64,000 nucleotides of DNA. It comes from Buddleja alternifolia. Its lineage: Eukaryota; Streptophyta; Magnoliopsida; Lamiales; Scrophulariaceae. The DNA lies in NCBI GenBank assembly GCA_019426215.1, contig CM033402.1, positions 3,410,001 through 3,474,000 of the forward strand. Reading direction: 5' to 3'. A program made the translations under genes and the position numbers. The first letter of the stretch is position 1, and each line of letters starts with the position of its first letter. The notes under the pieces were generated by a model. It saw only the letters and a list, made by a program, of their open reading frames with translations. It was not told the DNA's origin and did not search any database. Of the stretch, positions 17,428 to 29,410 are shown piece after piece.

Positions 17428-19572
17428 GGTGAGCTAAAAGATTTTGTAATTTTATTTTATTTTTCATCAAATTAATTATCAGTAGCCTCATTTCACATGA
17501 AAGCTGAAGAATCCTTTATTTTATATATGTATGTATAACAGATCCTTCAATGGCTCTCCAAGATAGGTCATGAACCTCGAAGATGTTCAAGGTATATATA
17601 TATATATATATATATAAACCCTTTTCACATTTGATCTATTATGTTTAAATTGATACACTTTTAGCTTTATTCGTGATCAAGATGATACTAGTTGTTCAGA
17701 GACATATTTGAAAATTCATATTTCTCTAGATTTTCTTAGTTAAGTTTAATTTAGAATAATCTAGTTTAGTATAGTTTATCTTAGTGTTCTTGTTCTACAT
17801 CTTCTTTTCTATATTATATATCTACGATAGGGAGAGGAATGCGCTGAATCTCAGTGGATCATGATAGCAAGGCCACTTTGCCTCTACAGATGCTTCTACT
17901 TCTTGTTCTACATCATTTCATGTACTAATTTGTCGCTCTTGTTTATTTTTCAGATAAAAAGATCAAGACGGGAGATATAGTTAGGACAAGGAATCTTAAA
18001 AGAGTCGAAAAGAGCAAATTATACTGCGAGAACTTGAATATATTTTGTTTTTTGAGACGAAAAGACGTCTCCGAGGCTTGTTTCTATCAAACACTTGACC
18101 TAAAGAGACTTGGTAGCATGCAAAGAAGACATATGAAGATGAAGAAAGAAGACAATATTGCTAGAGAACTAGCCATTATAACACATAAATCTGATTGTGC
18201 TACTAATCATGGTGGAAATAAGGTTTTACCTATTAATGATTCATCAACTCAAACATCATCAGAAAAGAAAGAAAATAGTAGAAAAGGAGATCAAAAGAAA
18301 ACTATTTCAAGAATGAAGGAATTATTGAAATGGACTGCAGCTGCCAAGGCTGATGATCATAAAGGAGGAAAATATATTGGAAGAAAGGTACATATACATA
18401 TACATATTTTATTTTATTTTTACTCTTAAATTATTGTGTACTAAATTTAAATATGGTTAAGTATTCTATTGTGTAATTGAAGAGTGACTAATTGGTTTTT
18501 TTTTTTTTTGGTTTCTCATTTGATAGAGTTTGAATAAATTAAGATTTAATTTCTTTAGGTAGTTTCAAGTTTTCTTGACTAATTTTTTTTTCTCTGAGTC
18601 TTTTTGGGAAGTATTAAGAACGTGAAATCATGAAACAATCACAATTGTTTATTATGAGATCCATACTGAATTTTGATAGCAATTGCAATTATTTATATGA
18701 TGGATCATAATTCTATATCGACCTCAAATTTTCTACCACCGAACTTCCTAAAAATCACTCCAATTCTGTCTCTCTCTCTCTCATACAAACTTTTTAGTCA
18801 CTTTCAACGAAGGTTAGTTCTTATCCCTCTAATTTTATTTTATTTTTTCTCGATCACATTTTTGAAATTAGTCACTTCTAACTAATAATGTAAATAAAAT
18901 GCATATAATAATTCTTTTAACAAAAATAGCAGACAAAACATAAACGAAAATTTTCAAATTTATTATTTGTAGAAACTTAAACACCCCATGGAATAGGCCA
19001 AAAATTGTTCAATGTGACAATTAATGTACTATATATTTCCCCAGGTCTTGCATGTTAGGGGTACTAGAGCACCTCTAAAGGCAATACCAGATGATGATCA
19101 GCTTAGCATTGAATCTCCCAAAATTAGTTTCAAATTGGAAATGGAGAGTTGCTCCACAATTTCAGTGGGCTGTACACCTCTACATGTTACAGATCAGGGT
19201 GTACCTAGACCAGGAAACTGGATAACCACAGATTCTGAATGTAAGTATCGTGCAACAGAGAATCGGTTTAGAGCTTATAAGTTATTACAAAGTGTGTTGT
19301 AATTTTTTTTTGGTAAAGCAGCTTATAAGCTCTCGAAATAAGCTGTCAGGGCTCTTGAAATAGCCTGTCAGGAGCTTATAAACTGTTAGAAAATAAGGAG
19401 ATCCCAATTTATTTTTTAGCAACTTATAAGATAGAGAGCTTATAAGCTCTAAAAACATTTTATAAGAACTATAAACTTATAAGCTTTTTAAGATAAGCTT
19501 ACCCAAACACCCTCTATATTGTGTTCTAATTTTTGCTTTTGGTCTTGGACAGTTGTTGTGCTAGAGCTGTGA
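17428..19572 (+). CDS. Uncharacterised plant protein (MKELLKW...[15 protein letters not shown] type), 5' exons uncertain
   Basis: The supported exons are about 17954-18387, 19045-19240 and 19553-19572. They encode a Lys-rich segment, the motif [14 protein letters not shown] then [30 protein letters not shown] and the C terminus [15 protein letters not shown]. This pattern is found in a small plant-only family of unknown function; the C-terminal motif is its clearest mark. There are no membrane segments. A likely start is the mini-exon ATGCAG followed by GTGAGC (17428-17433), then exon 17542-17591 ([15 protein letters not shown]), which looks right for the family. However, splicing that exon at GTATAT to the CAG at 17951-17953 puts the frames out of register, so either another splice site is used or the copy is damaged. 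Confidence 0.6.
19300..19516. repeat. Tourist-like repeat in the last intron
   Basis: The sequence is rich in AGCTTATAAGCTCT inverted motifs and ends AGCTTACCCAAACACCCTC, matching the end of the Tourist-like MITE at 36073-36316. The opposite end is not clear, so it may be a truncated copy. It lies between the exon ending at 19240 and the 20-base last exon. Confidence 0.55.
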
Positions 19573-20728
19573 CTATTGGATTGGAGAATGGATTATGGTT
19601 GGATCAACTGCGAACCATATATATCCGATTTTTGGGAAATTTTAGTGCAAATTTGATTTGGCTGATCATAAGTTTAACATATTTGTCTTGCAACCAATCA
19701 GGTGATAAGTGCAATTTATTCACTTGTAAATTATATTTGGGTGCGGCCAGATCAAACCTGGACTAGAATTTTCCCTAATTTTTCTGGATGAATGAGATTG
19801 CGATCTTAATTTTATTAGATACAATTAAGTAGAATTTATTGATTTGGTTTGAACTTTCTTGTTGAATCCTCTCATCCAAACATTGCATCTTGGGAAGTTA
19901 TAACAAGATTTGTTTGGGTTTATTTGAACTTCAGCTTAAAAGGCATGTTAGTTTCTTATTATACAATTGATATGCACTTACTATAAGAAAAGTGACCAAT
20001 CACAACGCACATGTTACGATGTTTGCTACATGATTAATAGTCACGATCAAAATCAATTTGAGCAAGAATTTCGAGTGTCCCTCAATAAATTTCCAATGAT
20101 ATTGCATTAAATTAATCAAATACCATTTTTTAGTTGGGTTATTTTGAAGAACTCTTGAGACTACGATCACAAGTATCCGCGTGGAATCCATCATAAATCA
20201 AATATGATGATCGTATCAAAACTCAAATTCTTGGAAAGATTTTAAGAGTTGCACTTTTCAGATGTTTAATTCACAAAGCAATGTGTTGTTTAAGACCACA
20301 TGCAATACTTTTAATGCGTATTTCTTTCCACACAACAATGTGCATTATGCGTAGCCTTTACACACATTCGTATGAAAGAAACAGGAACAAAAAAATAATT
20401 TTACACCATTGAACTCGATCTATGATAGAATTATCCTTAAACCGGCTACATATAATACAACCAAAAACACAAATACAAACTATGCACATGTGCCCTTTAA
20501 AATCGCACTTATTATAGCCCCAAAAGATTATCCAAAAGTGCGACATACCGACCCTTTATTTAGCGCTTTTCTTAAACCTTCTCTGATTTTCCTTTTCCCC
20601 TCAAAATTTGGGGATGTGCAGCAGAAATATATACACAACATTTCACCCCTCTCTCTCTCTCTATATATATCTCTCACTTTCTCTCTCTAGGGTTTTTAGG
20701 GTTTTCAATTTCTCATCAAAAATCGAAA
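19573..20728. other. Intergenic region and Alba gene promoter/leader
   Basis: No supported gene. The last 100 bases are pyrimidine-rich (CT runs, 20648-20688) and lead into the telo-box-like sequence and the Alba start codon. Confidence 0.5.
20689..20705 (+). promoter_or_regulatory. Telo-box-like motif in the Alba gene leader
   Basis: AGGGTTTTTAGGGTTTT lies 24 bases before the start codon, after a CT-rich stretch. AGGGTTT repeats with CT tracts are typical of plant genes for ribosomal and other translation-related proteins. This is a motif match only. Confidence 0.5.
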
Positions 20729-23430
20729 ATGGATAGATACCAAAAAGTGGAGAAGCCAAAGCCTGAATCGGCTGTAAACGAGAATGAGATCCGTATCACT
20801 TCGCAAGGTTTGGTTCGTAACTACACCAGCTATGCCGCCACACTTCTTCAGGTACCTTTTTCAATGATTCGATTACTTTTTGGCTTCTCTTTTTTGCTTT
20901 TAATCGTCTCTTTTGTTACTGTTCTAGTTTTTGATTGTTGCTTGTATTTACTGTGCGTTTTTGTTTAATTTTTTTCAGGTTTTTGTGGCATTTTTTTTTT
21001 CGTGTTTCTGTTTGATGACTGTCAGTGTTGTGTTTCGTTGGATTTTTACAATTTCTGTTGATATTTAAGGATTTTCGCTTGGATATTGTTTGTGTTTTTG
21101 TTTTTATTAATTGTTCTGGTGGTGAGTTATACCGTCTTCTGGTGATATCCAAATGTACATTTGAGCACACATGTTTTTATGCATGTGCTGGTTCGTTTGA
21201 TATTTGGATTAGCCGAGCATATTTTTCGTGTTTCATATTTGGTATGTTGATGTGATTTTTTGGGCAATATGATTTGTTAATTATCTTGTGAAGTTTAGTT
21301 GTCTAGTGTGATGAGTGATAATGGACCTTTACGCAGTATTAGAGGAGTGTTTATTTATTCTGCATTCGACAATCGGATGGATGTTGGGTGCTTGAGGACC
21401 ATAGGTCATTGATGTATGTTTTCTGGTGTTGTTTGTTGGTTTCTTTTCGTCATTTGTTCCATAATCAGATCGCTCGATTTTTTTTATCCTGAAGCTGCTA
21501 ATATTCATTAGATTACTAATTTCTTCCTAGGAGAGACGAGCAAAAGAGATTGTCTTGAAAGCAATGGGCCAGGCAATAAGCAAGACCGTTGCTATTGCAG
21601 AGATCATAAAGGTTGCTATGTAGATTCGATTCACTCTTCTCTTATCACCCCTTTTATTCAATGTGAAGGACTAAGTGCTTTTCTTTTGAAATAGAGAAGA
21701 ATTCCTCGACTGCATCAAGACACTGCCATCAGTTCAGTGAGCATAACTGATACCTTTGAACCCATTGAAGAGGGCCTTCAGATGTAAGTTTATATAAAAA
21801 AAAAACTTTTAACTGTACTCTGATATTATACGTACAACCTTAAGTCTCTGTCAGTATGCTCATCAATTGAATGTCTGGTGCAGTGTAGAGCAGACTCGAC
21901 ATGTCTCAATGATTTCAATCACCCTTTCTACTAAAGAGCTCAACAAGAACTCTCCCGGGTAATTTTTCTACTTGGTTAAATTTTAGTTACCTTCTATCTG
22001 GTAAGATTAGTTGCTGCAACATATTTCTTTAATCCCGATGGGCTTCTGTTGTAATGATAAGCGAAAAGCATTGTGTTGTGTCTTTGTTCCATCATTATGG
22101 CTATTGGTTTAAGGGGGATTTTATGAAAATGGTCTTTTTCTAATTTTTGGCTTGGAATGGAATTCTTTTGCAAATGCATATCTCACTGTAGATGCGTTTT
22201 CTTTGACTAATCTGCTATAGTTTTGTACGCTTGTTACAGGTATCAAGCTCCATCTAATGTGGATCAAACTAAACAGCAGTACAGCTATCAGCAACAACAG
22301 CAGCACAACTATCAGCCACAACAGCAGCACAACTATCAGCCACAACAGCAGCAGCCACCAAGACAAGCACGTGTAGTGTACTACTCTGGTAACGGAGGTA
22401 AAGGAAAGTAGCTGAAACTTGATTGATTGTCTTAATTGTTTGCGTTGCCAATAAATGAGTTAATGCTATTTTTGAGTTTCTAGATACATACGGACGAGGA
22501 AGAGGCCGTGGCAGAGGTAGGGGAAGGGGTTGGAACAGAGGTGGATATGCAAACTACCATGGTACCTATTCCAAGTACATTGCCATATTGAGCCATTAAG
22601 TTAATTTCATGCATTTAATTTGTATGGCTGTGTTTTGTTTGGCCCTCACTGCATATTTCTCTTTTTGGCAGAAAATGATGGGTATTCTGGTGGATATGGT
22701 GGTGGATATTCAAACGGGTATTCTGGAGGTTATGGTGGGTATTCTGGCGGGTACTCCGGCGGGTATTCCAACCGTGGCCGTGGTGGGGAGCGTGGTGGTT
22801 GGAGTTATCGCGGTCAGTGTACTTATTTGTGATTTTGGATTATTATTGTGCTAAAATGTTCTGGAACCAAATAAGTTTTGTCAAATATATTTGAATTCCT
22901 TTTGTTTGGCTACCGGCCTATCACCCTCAATATGGTTCACAAGCCCCATTTTATATTTATTTTTATAGAGGTTACATAATCCTCAAACTACTTTATATGT
23001 TGTTGATAGCTACTTTTATTCACAAAAGCCAGCTACCATATATTATAGGGATATTTACATGCACACCGCCTCTCTTATTGAGTAATTACCACAAGCCTTA
23101 TGAGGCTTTGCAAATCACTTAGGCACCGTCATCCTGACAAAACAGGTTGAAATTATAATATGATAGAGAAACTTATGGTAATTTCTCTCTAGGTGTGTTT
23201 TATAACTAGAGTCTCATGCAAGGGGTGTTTATGTAATTTACGCTATTATATTAAATTCTTCACTCTTTTTAAGATTCTTCTCAAGTAATATCGAGCATAT
23301 TACTTTACTGACAGGTTCTGGATATGGGAGTGGATATGGAAGAGGAAGAGGTGGAAGCGGCAGAGGCTTTGGACGGGGCCGTGGAAGGATGGGAATCCGC
23401 CCGAGGGGTGGTGGGAACCAAGAATATTAG
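20729..23430 (+). CDS. Alba-domain DNA/RNA-binding protein with RGG/YSGG tail
   Basis: Exons: 20729-20851, 21531-21611, 21695-21783, 21884-21958, 22240-22397, 22484-22561, 22672-22812, 23315-23430; 286 residues, all junctions in frame. Residues about 18-110 are an Alba domain (NEIRITSQGLVRNY, AKEIVLKAMGQAISKTV, SVSITDTFEPIEEG). Then come a Gln-rich part (YQPQQQHNYQPQQQQ), an RG block (GRGRGRGRGRG), a YSGGYGG repeat and a final RGG tail ending GNQEY. This is the long, RGG-bearing Alba class of plants (ALBA4-6 type), which binds RNA and DNA and is found in cytoplasmic granules and the nucleus. The low-complexity tail favours RNA binding and condensation. Intron 7 carries a dispersed repeat (23046-23244). 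Confidence 0.93.
23046..23244. repeat. Dispersed TAATTACA-type repeat in Alba intron 7
   Basis: Same family as 7428-7665: it begins ATATTTACATGCACACC, contains ATTACCACAAGCC and CCGTCATCCTGACA, and ends GGGGTGTTTATGTAATTTACG. It is non-coding. Confidence 0.7.
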
Positions 23431-24379
23431 GGAGTTGGTTCTTGTTTGCTCTGGTAAAGTGTGCTTGCCTTGGCTTCAGCTATCACTATGTTCAAAATAT
23501 GTTTGCAACTTGTGAAATTGTGGCTTGTTTACTTAGGGTTGTTAGCAGCAGCTGATTTGTTTATTTCTTGTGTATGTCGGCAAGCTTTGTTTCAGATGTT
23601 TGTTTTATAGAGCCAAGAGCAAGCATTCAATTCTTTCATCTCTGCTTCTCCATTCGTCGTTCTCTCTTTCCGTAATCTCTCTATCTCTATGTGTCTAAGT
23701 ATTTATTTCAGTTAAGTCCTTTGATGACATTAATTTATGGATTAAGTATTGATTTCAATTATATTATACTTGGTATGTGTTTCGGATGCAGATAGAAGAT
23801 GAAACACTAAGAATAAGTTTTTGTCCACCATAACAAGGGCTTAATAATGTTTTCAGAGAATGGGACACAATGAAATGCCAAAAATGAAATGATATTGAAT
23901 CCGACATTGAGTTGGTTTAAATAGTTTTAAGATCAAATTTCATGGTAATTTCTCATATTTTGGTCCATTTGATATATATATATACACACACACATGCGCG
24001 CGCAAACGCATTTCTTCAACTGGTGGCTTGGTGCCCTTGAGGAATTTCATTGGAAATTATATTTAATGGGGGATTAGACATTTTGTTCCGAAGATAAAAG
24101 GGCAAATTGCAGTTTACTCCTCAAGAAATTTAATTTTTGCATTAACCTCAAGAAATTTAGAAAAGGCTTCCCAACACTTGATAATGTGGTCTGCCTTAAA
24201 ATTAATTTTTATGGTTAAGTATCATTGGAAATCTATCACGCGCTTATCACAAGTCTTTTTTAACGAAAGAGTTGTCGATTACCTCCTTTACTTGTTCCTT
24301 TATACATCATTGCAAATAAAAAGAAAAGGAAAAATTCGCCTTAGTTTCACCGCTTCCATTGTAGAAATAGTTAGTTTTA
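23431..24379. other. Alba 3' region and intergenic DNA
   Basis: It contains the 3' untranslated region of the Alba gene and AT-rich sequence with a TA/CA microsatellite near 23975-23995. No gene was seen. Confidence 0.5.
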
Positions 24380-24611
24380 GGGAAAATTACAAATACATCC
24401 CCTCACTTATCGTGTAATTATATAAAGTTCTCGTTCACTAATTGAAAATTACACACGCTTTTCACTGTTAAGGATTTCTTACAATTACACCCTCGTATAT
24501 TTAATAATTTTTATAATCTTACTCCTTTATTCTATACAGATTGACCACTTAAGAGGGTATATTGGTAATTTTCAATAAATGAGGGGGAAGTTTTGGTAAT
24601 TGTACAATAAG
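24380..24611. repeat. Dispersed TAATTACA-type repeat, split by the copia insertion
   Basis: It starts GGAAAATTACAAATACATCCCC and continues to TTGGTAATTGTACAATAAG, where the copia element begins. The expected terminal part (GTGTGTAATTTTCCC) appears right after the other LTR, at about 29391-29405. The copia element therefore landed inside this older repeat. Confidence 0.65.
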
Positions 24612-24792
24612 TGAGGAATAAACAAGAGAGAAAAGTTGGAGAATATTTGCTTATTGCTGTATTAACGTCGGTGTAACCTAATACATGAAGAAAGCCTTTT
24701 ATACATGCAGAAACCTAATGAAGGTAGAAAACTAAGTAAGGCAGTAGTATATGAAAATTACAAGGACAACTAATAAACTTTACACAATTACA
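24612..24792 (-). repeat. 3' LTR of the copia element
   Basis: 181 bp, TG...CA on the plus strand. It matches 29205-29381 apart from about three substitutions and small indels (for example GTAGTA versus GTA). The boundary next to the polypurine tract is ambiguous because TTACAATA is repeated there (alternative end 24803). Confidence 0.9.
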
Positions 24793-24806
24793 ATATAATT
24801 ACAATA

Positions 24807-24821
24807 CCCCCCCCCCCCCCC
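24807..24821 (-). other. Polypurine tract of the copia element
   Basis: A run of 15 C on the plus strand, hence 15 G on the element's coding strand, directly internal to the 3' LTR. It fits the plus-strand primer position. Such a long pure G run may also be prone to length change and to sequencing error. Confidence 0.8.
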
Positions 24822-25563
24822 AAGTTGGCGCATGCAAGTCATGAATGCCCAACTTGCCGAGCAAAAATGCAAACTGCAAACGACCAAGAGCCTTAGTAAA
24901 GAGATTCGCGGGTTGAAACGCTGATTGCACATGTCGGGTAACAATTGTCTTAGCTTGAACTTGCTCCCGAATAAAATGACAATCAATCTCGATGTGTTTG
25001 GTGCGCTCGTGAAACACTGGGTTGATCTCCAAAGGCTCCCGAATAAAATGGCAGACTGACTGTCACAAAAAATAATCATAGGCGCGGAAGTATTGATCTC
25101 CAAAGATGTTAAGAAAGCCTTCAACCAAAGTAACTCACTCGTGGCTGCTGCCATAGCCCGATATTCTACTTCCGCAAGAAGAACGCGAAACCGTGCTCTG
25201 CTTTTTAGTTTTCCACGAAATGGGCGACTGAACCAACATAACAAAATATCCCGTAACCGAACTCCGAGTAATTGGACAACTAGCCTAGTCGGAGTCACAA
25301 AAAGCCCGTAACGTCAAATCATTGTCAGCTCGAAGAAGTACCCCTTGACCAGGATGCCCCTTGATGTATCGTACAACTCGAAGGGATGCATCAAAGTTCT
25401 CTTTACGGGGAGCTTGAGCAAATTGAGATAACACATGCACAGCGTAAGAAATGTCGGGTCGTGTGATTGTCAGATAGATAAGACGTCCTACGAGGTGTCT
25501 ATATGATCCATCGTCCTCAAGCAGTGCACCATCAGCCATAGCAAGTGTGTGACCTTGCTCCAT
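24822..25563 (-). pseudogene. Copia RNase H region (broken)
   Basis: Fragments in more than one frame match the C-terminal part of copia pol: RLIYLTITRPDISYAVHVLSQF and RVVRYIKGHPGQGV (25285-25563), then [18 protein letters not shown] and FCDSQSAI (about 25050-25200), then VFHERTKHIEIDCHFIREQV and PANLFTKALG (24799-25032). These are the usual copia RNase H landmarks including the DSQSA acid residue. Frame changes separate the pieces, so no intact product is possible. Confidence 0.88.
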
Positions 25564-26400
25564 GGGTGTGTCAACCTGACGACATCCACTTAATCATGTT
25601 TCCGACAAAATGTCCAATGCATACTTTCTCTGACATAAGAAAAGTCCTTGACTTGATCGAGCGACCTCAATACCCAAAAAATATTTCAATGTGCCCAAAT
25701 CCTTAATGTTGAAACAAGTATGCAAGTATGATTTGAAATCCGAACATACCCTCATTACCCATCAAAATGATATCGTCTACATAGACGCGGAGTCCCGAAA
25801 ACACGTTCCCTTTGCGAGAAGTGAACAACGAATAATCAGCCCGGGATTGAACATAACCATATTTTTGTAATGCGTCACTTAACTTGGCAAACCAGTTTCG
25901 TGAAGCCTGACGCAGCCCATAAATCGACTTACGAAGACGACAAACCTTGCCGTCACTCCCACCATGAAATCCCGGAGGCAGTCGCATGTAGACCTCTTCG
26001 TCTAAGTCCCCATGCAGAAATGCATTATTGACATCCATTTGATGTAGTTCCCAGCCACGCGACACAGCTACGGATAAAAATACACGAACCGAGACTAGCT
26101 TGGCTACCAGGGCAAAAGTCTCATGAAAATCGAGACCTTCAATTTAAGTAAAACCCTTGGCCACAAATCGCGCCTTGTATCGTTCAACGGTACCATCAGA
26201 GTTATATTTAATTTTGAACACCCATCGGCAATCTATGGGTTTTTTACCTTCCGACAAATTCTCCAAAGTCCAAGTATGATTTGCTTCGAGCACTGAAATT
26301 TCTCCTACCATGGCTTCACGCTAAGCAGGACTTTGAACCGCCTCTTTGTAACTCCGTGGCTCAGTGACCGAGCTGATGGTAGCTAAGAAACTTTTATATC
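25564..26400 (-). pseudogene. Copia reverse transcriptase region (broken)
   Basis: A 120-residue frame (25703-26065) has the copia RT core: WELHQMDVNNAFLHGDLDEEVYM, PPGF, YGLRQASRNWF and the catalytic YVDD box ([12 protein letters not shown]). The adjoining parts (26066-26400 and 25564-25702) are in other frames or contain stops (EAMVGEISVLEANHTW-like text at about 26270-26310). The catalytic box is kept but the polyprotein is not continuous. Confidence 0.9.
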
Positions 26401-26401
26401 C

Positions 26402-27570
26402 CTACGAAAACTTGTCAAATGCAACATAACGAGCTAAGGAATAAGGAGTACCTGAGGAGCCCTTTTGGAGTGTATCTTGTCGAGGGGGATCTATTTTGGC
26501 TGCACGAGCATGCTGGATAGTATCTCCAGTGATAGCCGAGTAAACAACATAATCATCAAGCCTGACAGGATGTCTCGTTACCCCCCTTGGCCAGGAATCG
26601 GCCATAACCACTTCATTCCGTATTTCCTCATTTAGTTGCGACTCGATAGTTTCAGGATCATGTGTCTCGCTCCCCCTTAATTCCAACTCACTGTCTTTAT
26701 GAACAGAATGACTATCCACTAACATATTATCAAACCCTTCATTGACATGTTGCTCAAGAATAGAGAGAGGCTCCACTGAATCATTAATCTCCACAAAAGG
26801 AAATGTATTCTCATGAAACGAGACATCTCGAGAATAAAACAACGTACCCTTATCCAGATCGTATAATCGCCATGCCTTTTTACCGTGTGGATATCCCAAG
26901 AAAATGCATCGCCTGCTGCGACTTGCAAATTTATCTCTCGGTTTTGGAGTGTGATATGCATAGCAAAGACACCCAAACACTTTAATGTGATTGTATGACG
27001 GCTTAACATTAAACAGGATTTCATACGGAGATTTCCCTTGCAAAGTAACTGTGGGAGTACAATTAATTAAGTAGGCTGCCGTTAGAACACATTCTCCCCA
27101 AAAACGATGGGCAAATTTGCTTGGAAACGTAAAGCTCGTGCCACTTCAAGAATGTGCCGATGTTTACGTTCCACCCGCCCGTTTTGTTGGGGTGTGGCCA
27201 CACAACTAGTTTCATGCACAATTCCTCGTTGTCGATAAAAGTCTTGCATCGAGGACGAAGTGAATTCCAACCCATTATCACTTCTAATACGTTTAATTGA
27301 TTTATTAAACTAAGTTTCCACAAGTTTGCAAAAAGCACAAAGATATCGACAAGCTTTACTTTTTTCTTTAATCAAATAAATCCAAACCGATCGACTACAA
27401 TCATCAACAATTGTAAGAAAATAATGCACACCATTACTTGAAGCTTCACGATAAGGTCCCCACAAATTAATATGTATAAGATCGAAACAATTCTCAGCAA
27501 TATTATTACTCAACGGAAAAACTGAACGAGTCTGTTTAGCTCGAAAACAAGCATCACAAATATTATTCAC
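26402..27570 (-). pseudogene. Copia integrase region (broken)
   Basis: Three frames cover the integrase: the end of the zinc-binding part and the core start (27310-27570: CDACFRAKQTRSVFPL, WGPYREASSNGVHYFLTIVDD), the core middle (27063-27338: [18 protein letters not shown]) and the C-terminal part (26402-27043: GKSPYEILFNVKP, KVFGCLCYAY, FLGYPHGKKAWRLYDL). In the usual HxDLWGP motif the first catalytic Asp reads Asn (HINLWGP). Frame breaks plus this change make integrase activity very unlikely. Confidence 0.88.
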
Positions 27571-27735
27571 TTTCGACTCTACTCTACCAATATCAGAAAT
27601 AAAAGATAAATGTTGACTTGATTGATAACCAAGGCGCCTATGTCAAACCGTGAAGGGGTCTCCTTGATCAACTCTCAAAGCAGCATGTAGTTTCGTGCAC
27701 TAGAAATAGTAGACCCCCCTCTTGAGTTCACCCAC

Positions 27736-29106
27736 TCAAATCGGCATCCTCGAGGCGTGGTCCTGTATCATGCAAAGGTCATTAGTAAATAATATTTGAC
27801 AGCTCATATCAGCAATTAATTGATGTATGGAAATCAAATTGCATGTCAATTGTGGGACATATAAGACATTCTGCAAAGTCATGTGCTCATTTAAAACAAC
27901 AAGCCCTCTCTTTGTTGCTTCTGTTTTCGCCCCATTAGGCAAAAATACTGGAATTGAGGTAGTGGATTGAACATCGGTCACTAGCGTCAAATTCCCTGTC
28001 ATGTGGTTGGATGCGCCACTATCCAACACCCACGCAAATTCATTAGGATTCTTACCGGAGAGTTTGTCCGTATTGTCATTATCGAGAAGCGTCAACAACC
28101 TTTGAAATCGTTCAATTGAAAGCCCTGTTATTCCGTTTGCACCCTCGGCTTGTCCACTGGAGATGTGAAATGCAGCCACCTTATTTTGATTTCGGTTGGT
28201 AGTTGAACTCCCGTGTCCCTGCCTACGCGTTTGATCTCCACGCTCACGACCTCTCGGCCCTTTCCACCAGGTGGGGCATCCCACAATCTCGAAACATTCC
28301 GAAATCTCATGTCCATCTCGATCACAATGTGAGCACTTTCTGTCATTGTTTCCTCGTGGCTTTGATTGCCCAGTTTTAGCTTTAGTGAACGTCCGAGCAG
28401 CCAAAGCTACGGCTTCCACACGCTCTTCCTGCCCCTGAACAATCGTTCGATGTCTCTCTTCCCGAGTGATAAGCGCATATGCCTTATTAATTGTGGGAAG
28501 TGGATCCATATTAAGGATTTGTGATCTCACCGTCCCGAAAACAGCATCGTCCAACCCCATTAAGAATTGATGCAATTTTTCTTCCTGTCGTTCTCGAACG
28601 AATTCTCTTGACGCCCCGCACGTGCACTTGGGAATAGACAAATAGCTGCTTAGTTCATCCCACATCCCTTTCAATTTTGTGTAGTATCCCATCACTGTCA
28701 TTCCTTGTTGTCTAAGGGAGGCTATTTCGCCCTTCAACTCATGAACCTGTGGCGCATTCCCGACAGAAAACCGATCCCTTAGATCGTCCCACACAGCCTT
28801 AGCCGACTCCTCATACGTGATGCTTGGCTGAATAGACTTGTCGATGGAGTTGAAGATCCATGAGATCAACATGGAATTGCATGCTTCCCAATTGCTTGCC
28901 TCAGCTGAGTCGTCAGTTGGTCTTTTTAGGGTTCCATTAATGAATCCTAACTTATTCTTTGCTCTCAAGGCATTTACCATGGCCTTCTCCCACATGTCGA
29001 AGTTTTCTCCATTCAAAACGCAACTCGTTATCATCGCTCCAGGGTTGTCTGATGGCGATAGGAAGAATGGTGACGACATGTCGACGTTCTTCATCTTGTC
29101 GTCCAT
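27736..29106 (-). pseudogene. Copia Gag and protease part (456 residues)
   Basis: The longest frame of the element. It starts MDDKMKNVDMSS, has the copia Gag region (MITSCVLNGENFDMWEKAM, AVWDDLRDRFSVGNAP, KLKGMWDELSSY), a CCHC zinc knuckle (CSHCDRDGHEISEC) and the aspartic protease motif WVLDSGASNHMTG, and then continues to NVLYVPQLTCNLISIHQL. Gag binds RNA and forms the particle; the protease normally cuts the polyprotein. It stops at about 27736, before the pre-integrase segment, where homology continues in another frame (about 27580-27735). Confidence 0.93.
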
Positions 29107-29192
29107 GAATCCAATCGAGAGGATTCGGCTTCAAGGAAGAACGGTTTGATGAAGGCTTTGGCAGGGCTAGGTTTAGGATCTTCTCCTAACCC

Positions 29193-29204
29193 GCTCTGAT
29201 ACCA
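29193..29204 (-). other. Primer binding site of the copia element
   Basis: On the element strand the sequence is TGGTATCAGAGC, immediately after the CA end of the 5' LTR. It matches the initiator tRNA-Met 3' end used by most plant copia elements. Confidence 0.92.
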
Positions 29205-29381
29205 TGAAAATAAACAAGAGAGAAAAGTTGGAGAATATTTTCTTATTGCTGTATTAATGTCGGTGTAACCTAATACATGAAGAAAGCCTTTTATACATGC
29301 AGAACCTAATGAAGGTAGAAAACTAAGTAAGGCAGTATATGAAAATTACAAGGACAACTAATAAAACTTTACACAATTACA
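29205..29381 (-). repeat. 5' LTR of the copia element
   Basis: 177 bp, nearly identical to the 3' LTR at 24612-24792. It is short compared with many plant copia LTRs. Confidence 0.92.
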
Positions 29382-29410
29382 ATAGCTTCTGTGTGTAATT
29401 TTCCCTTAGT

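Larger units (their letters stand above)
24612..29381 (-). mobile_element. Ty1/copia LTR retrotransposon, full-length but defective
   Basis: Complete element of about 4.77 kb. Reading on the minus strand: 5' LTR (29205-29381), primer binding site, gag-protease, integrase, reverse transcriptase, RNase H, polypurine tract, 3' LTR (24612-24792). Integrase before reverse transcriptase defines copia. The LTRs differ by only a few substitutions and small indels, so insertion was relatively recent, yet the polyprotein is broken by several stops and frame changes. The 5-bp flanks are ATAAG and ATAGC, so no exact target duplication remains. It lies inside a dispersed repeat between the Alba and SDI genes. 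Confidence 0.95.

Noticed and set aside
22121..22451. Minus-strand frames with repeated VVLLLWLIVV or VVADSCAAV text
   Set aside because: Antisense shadows of the Gln-rich exon of the Alba gene.
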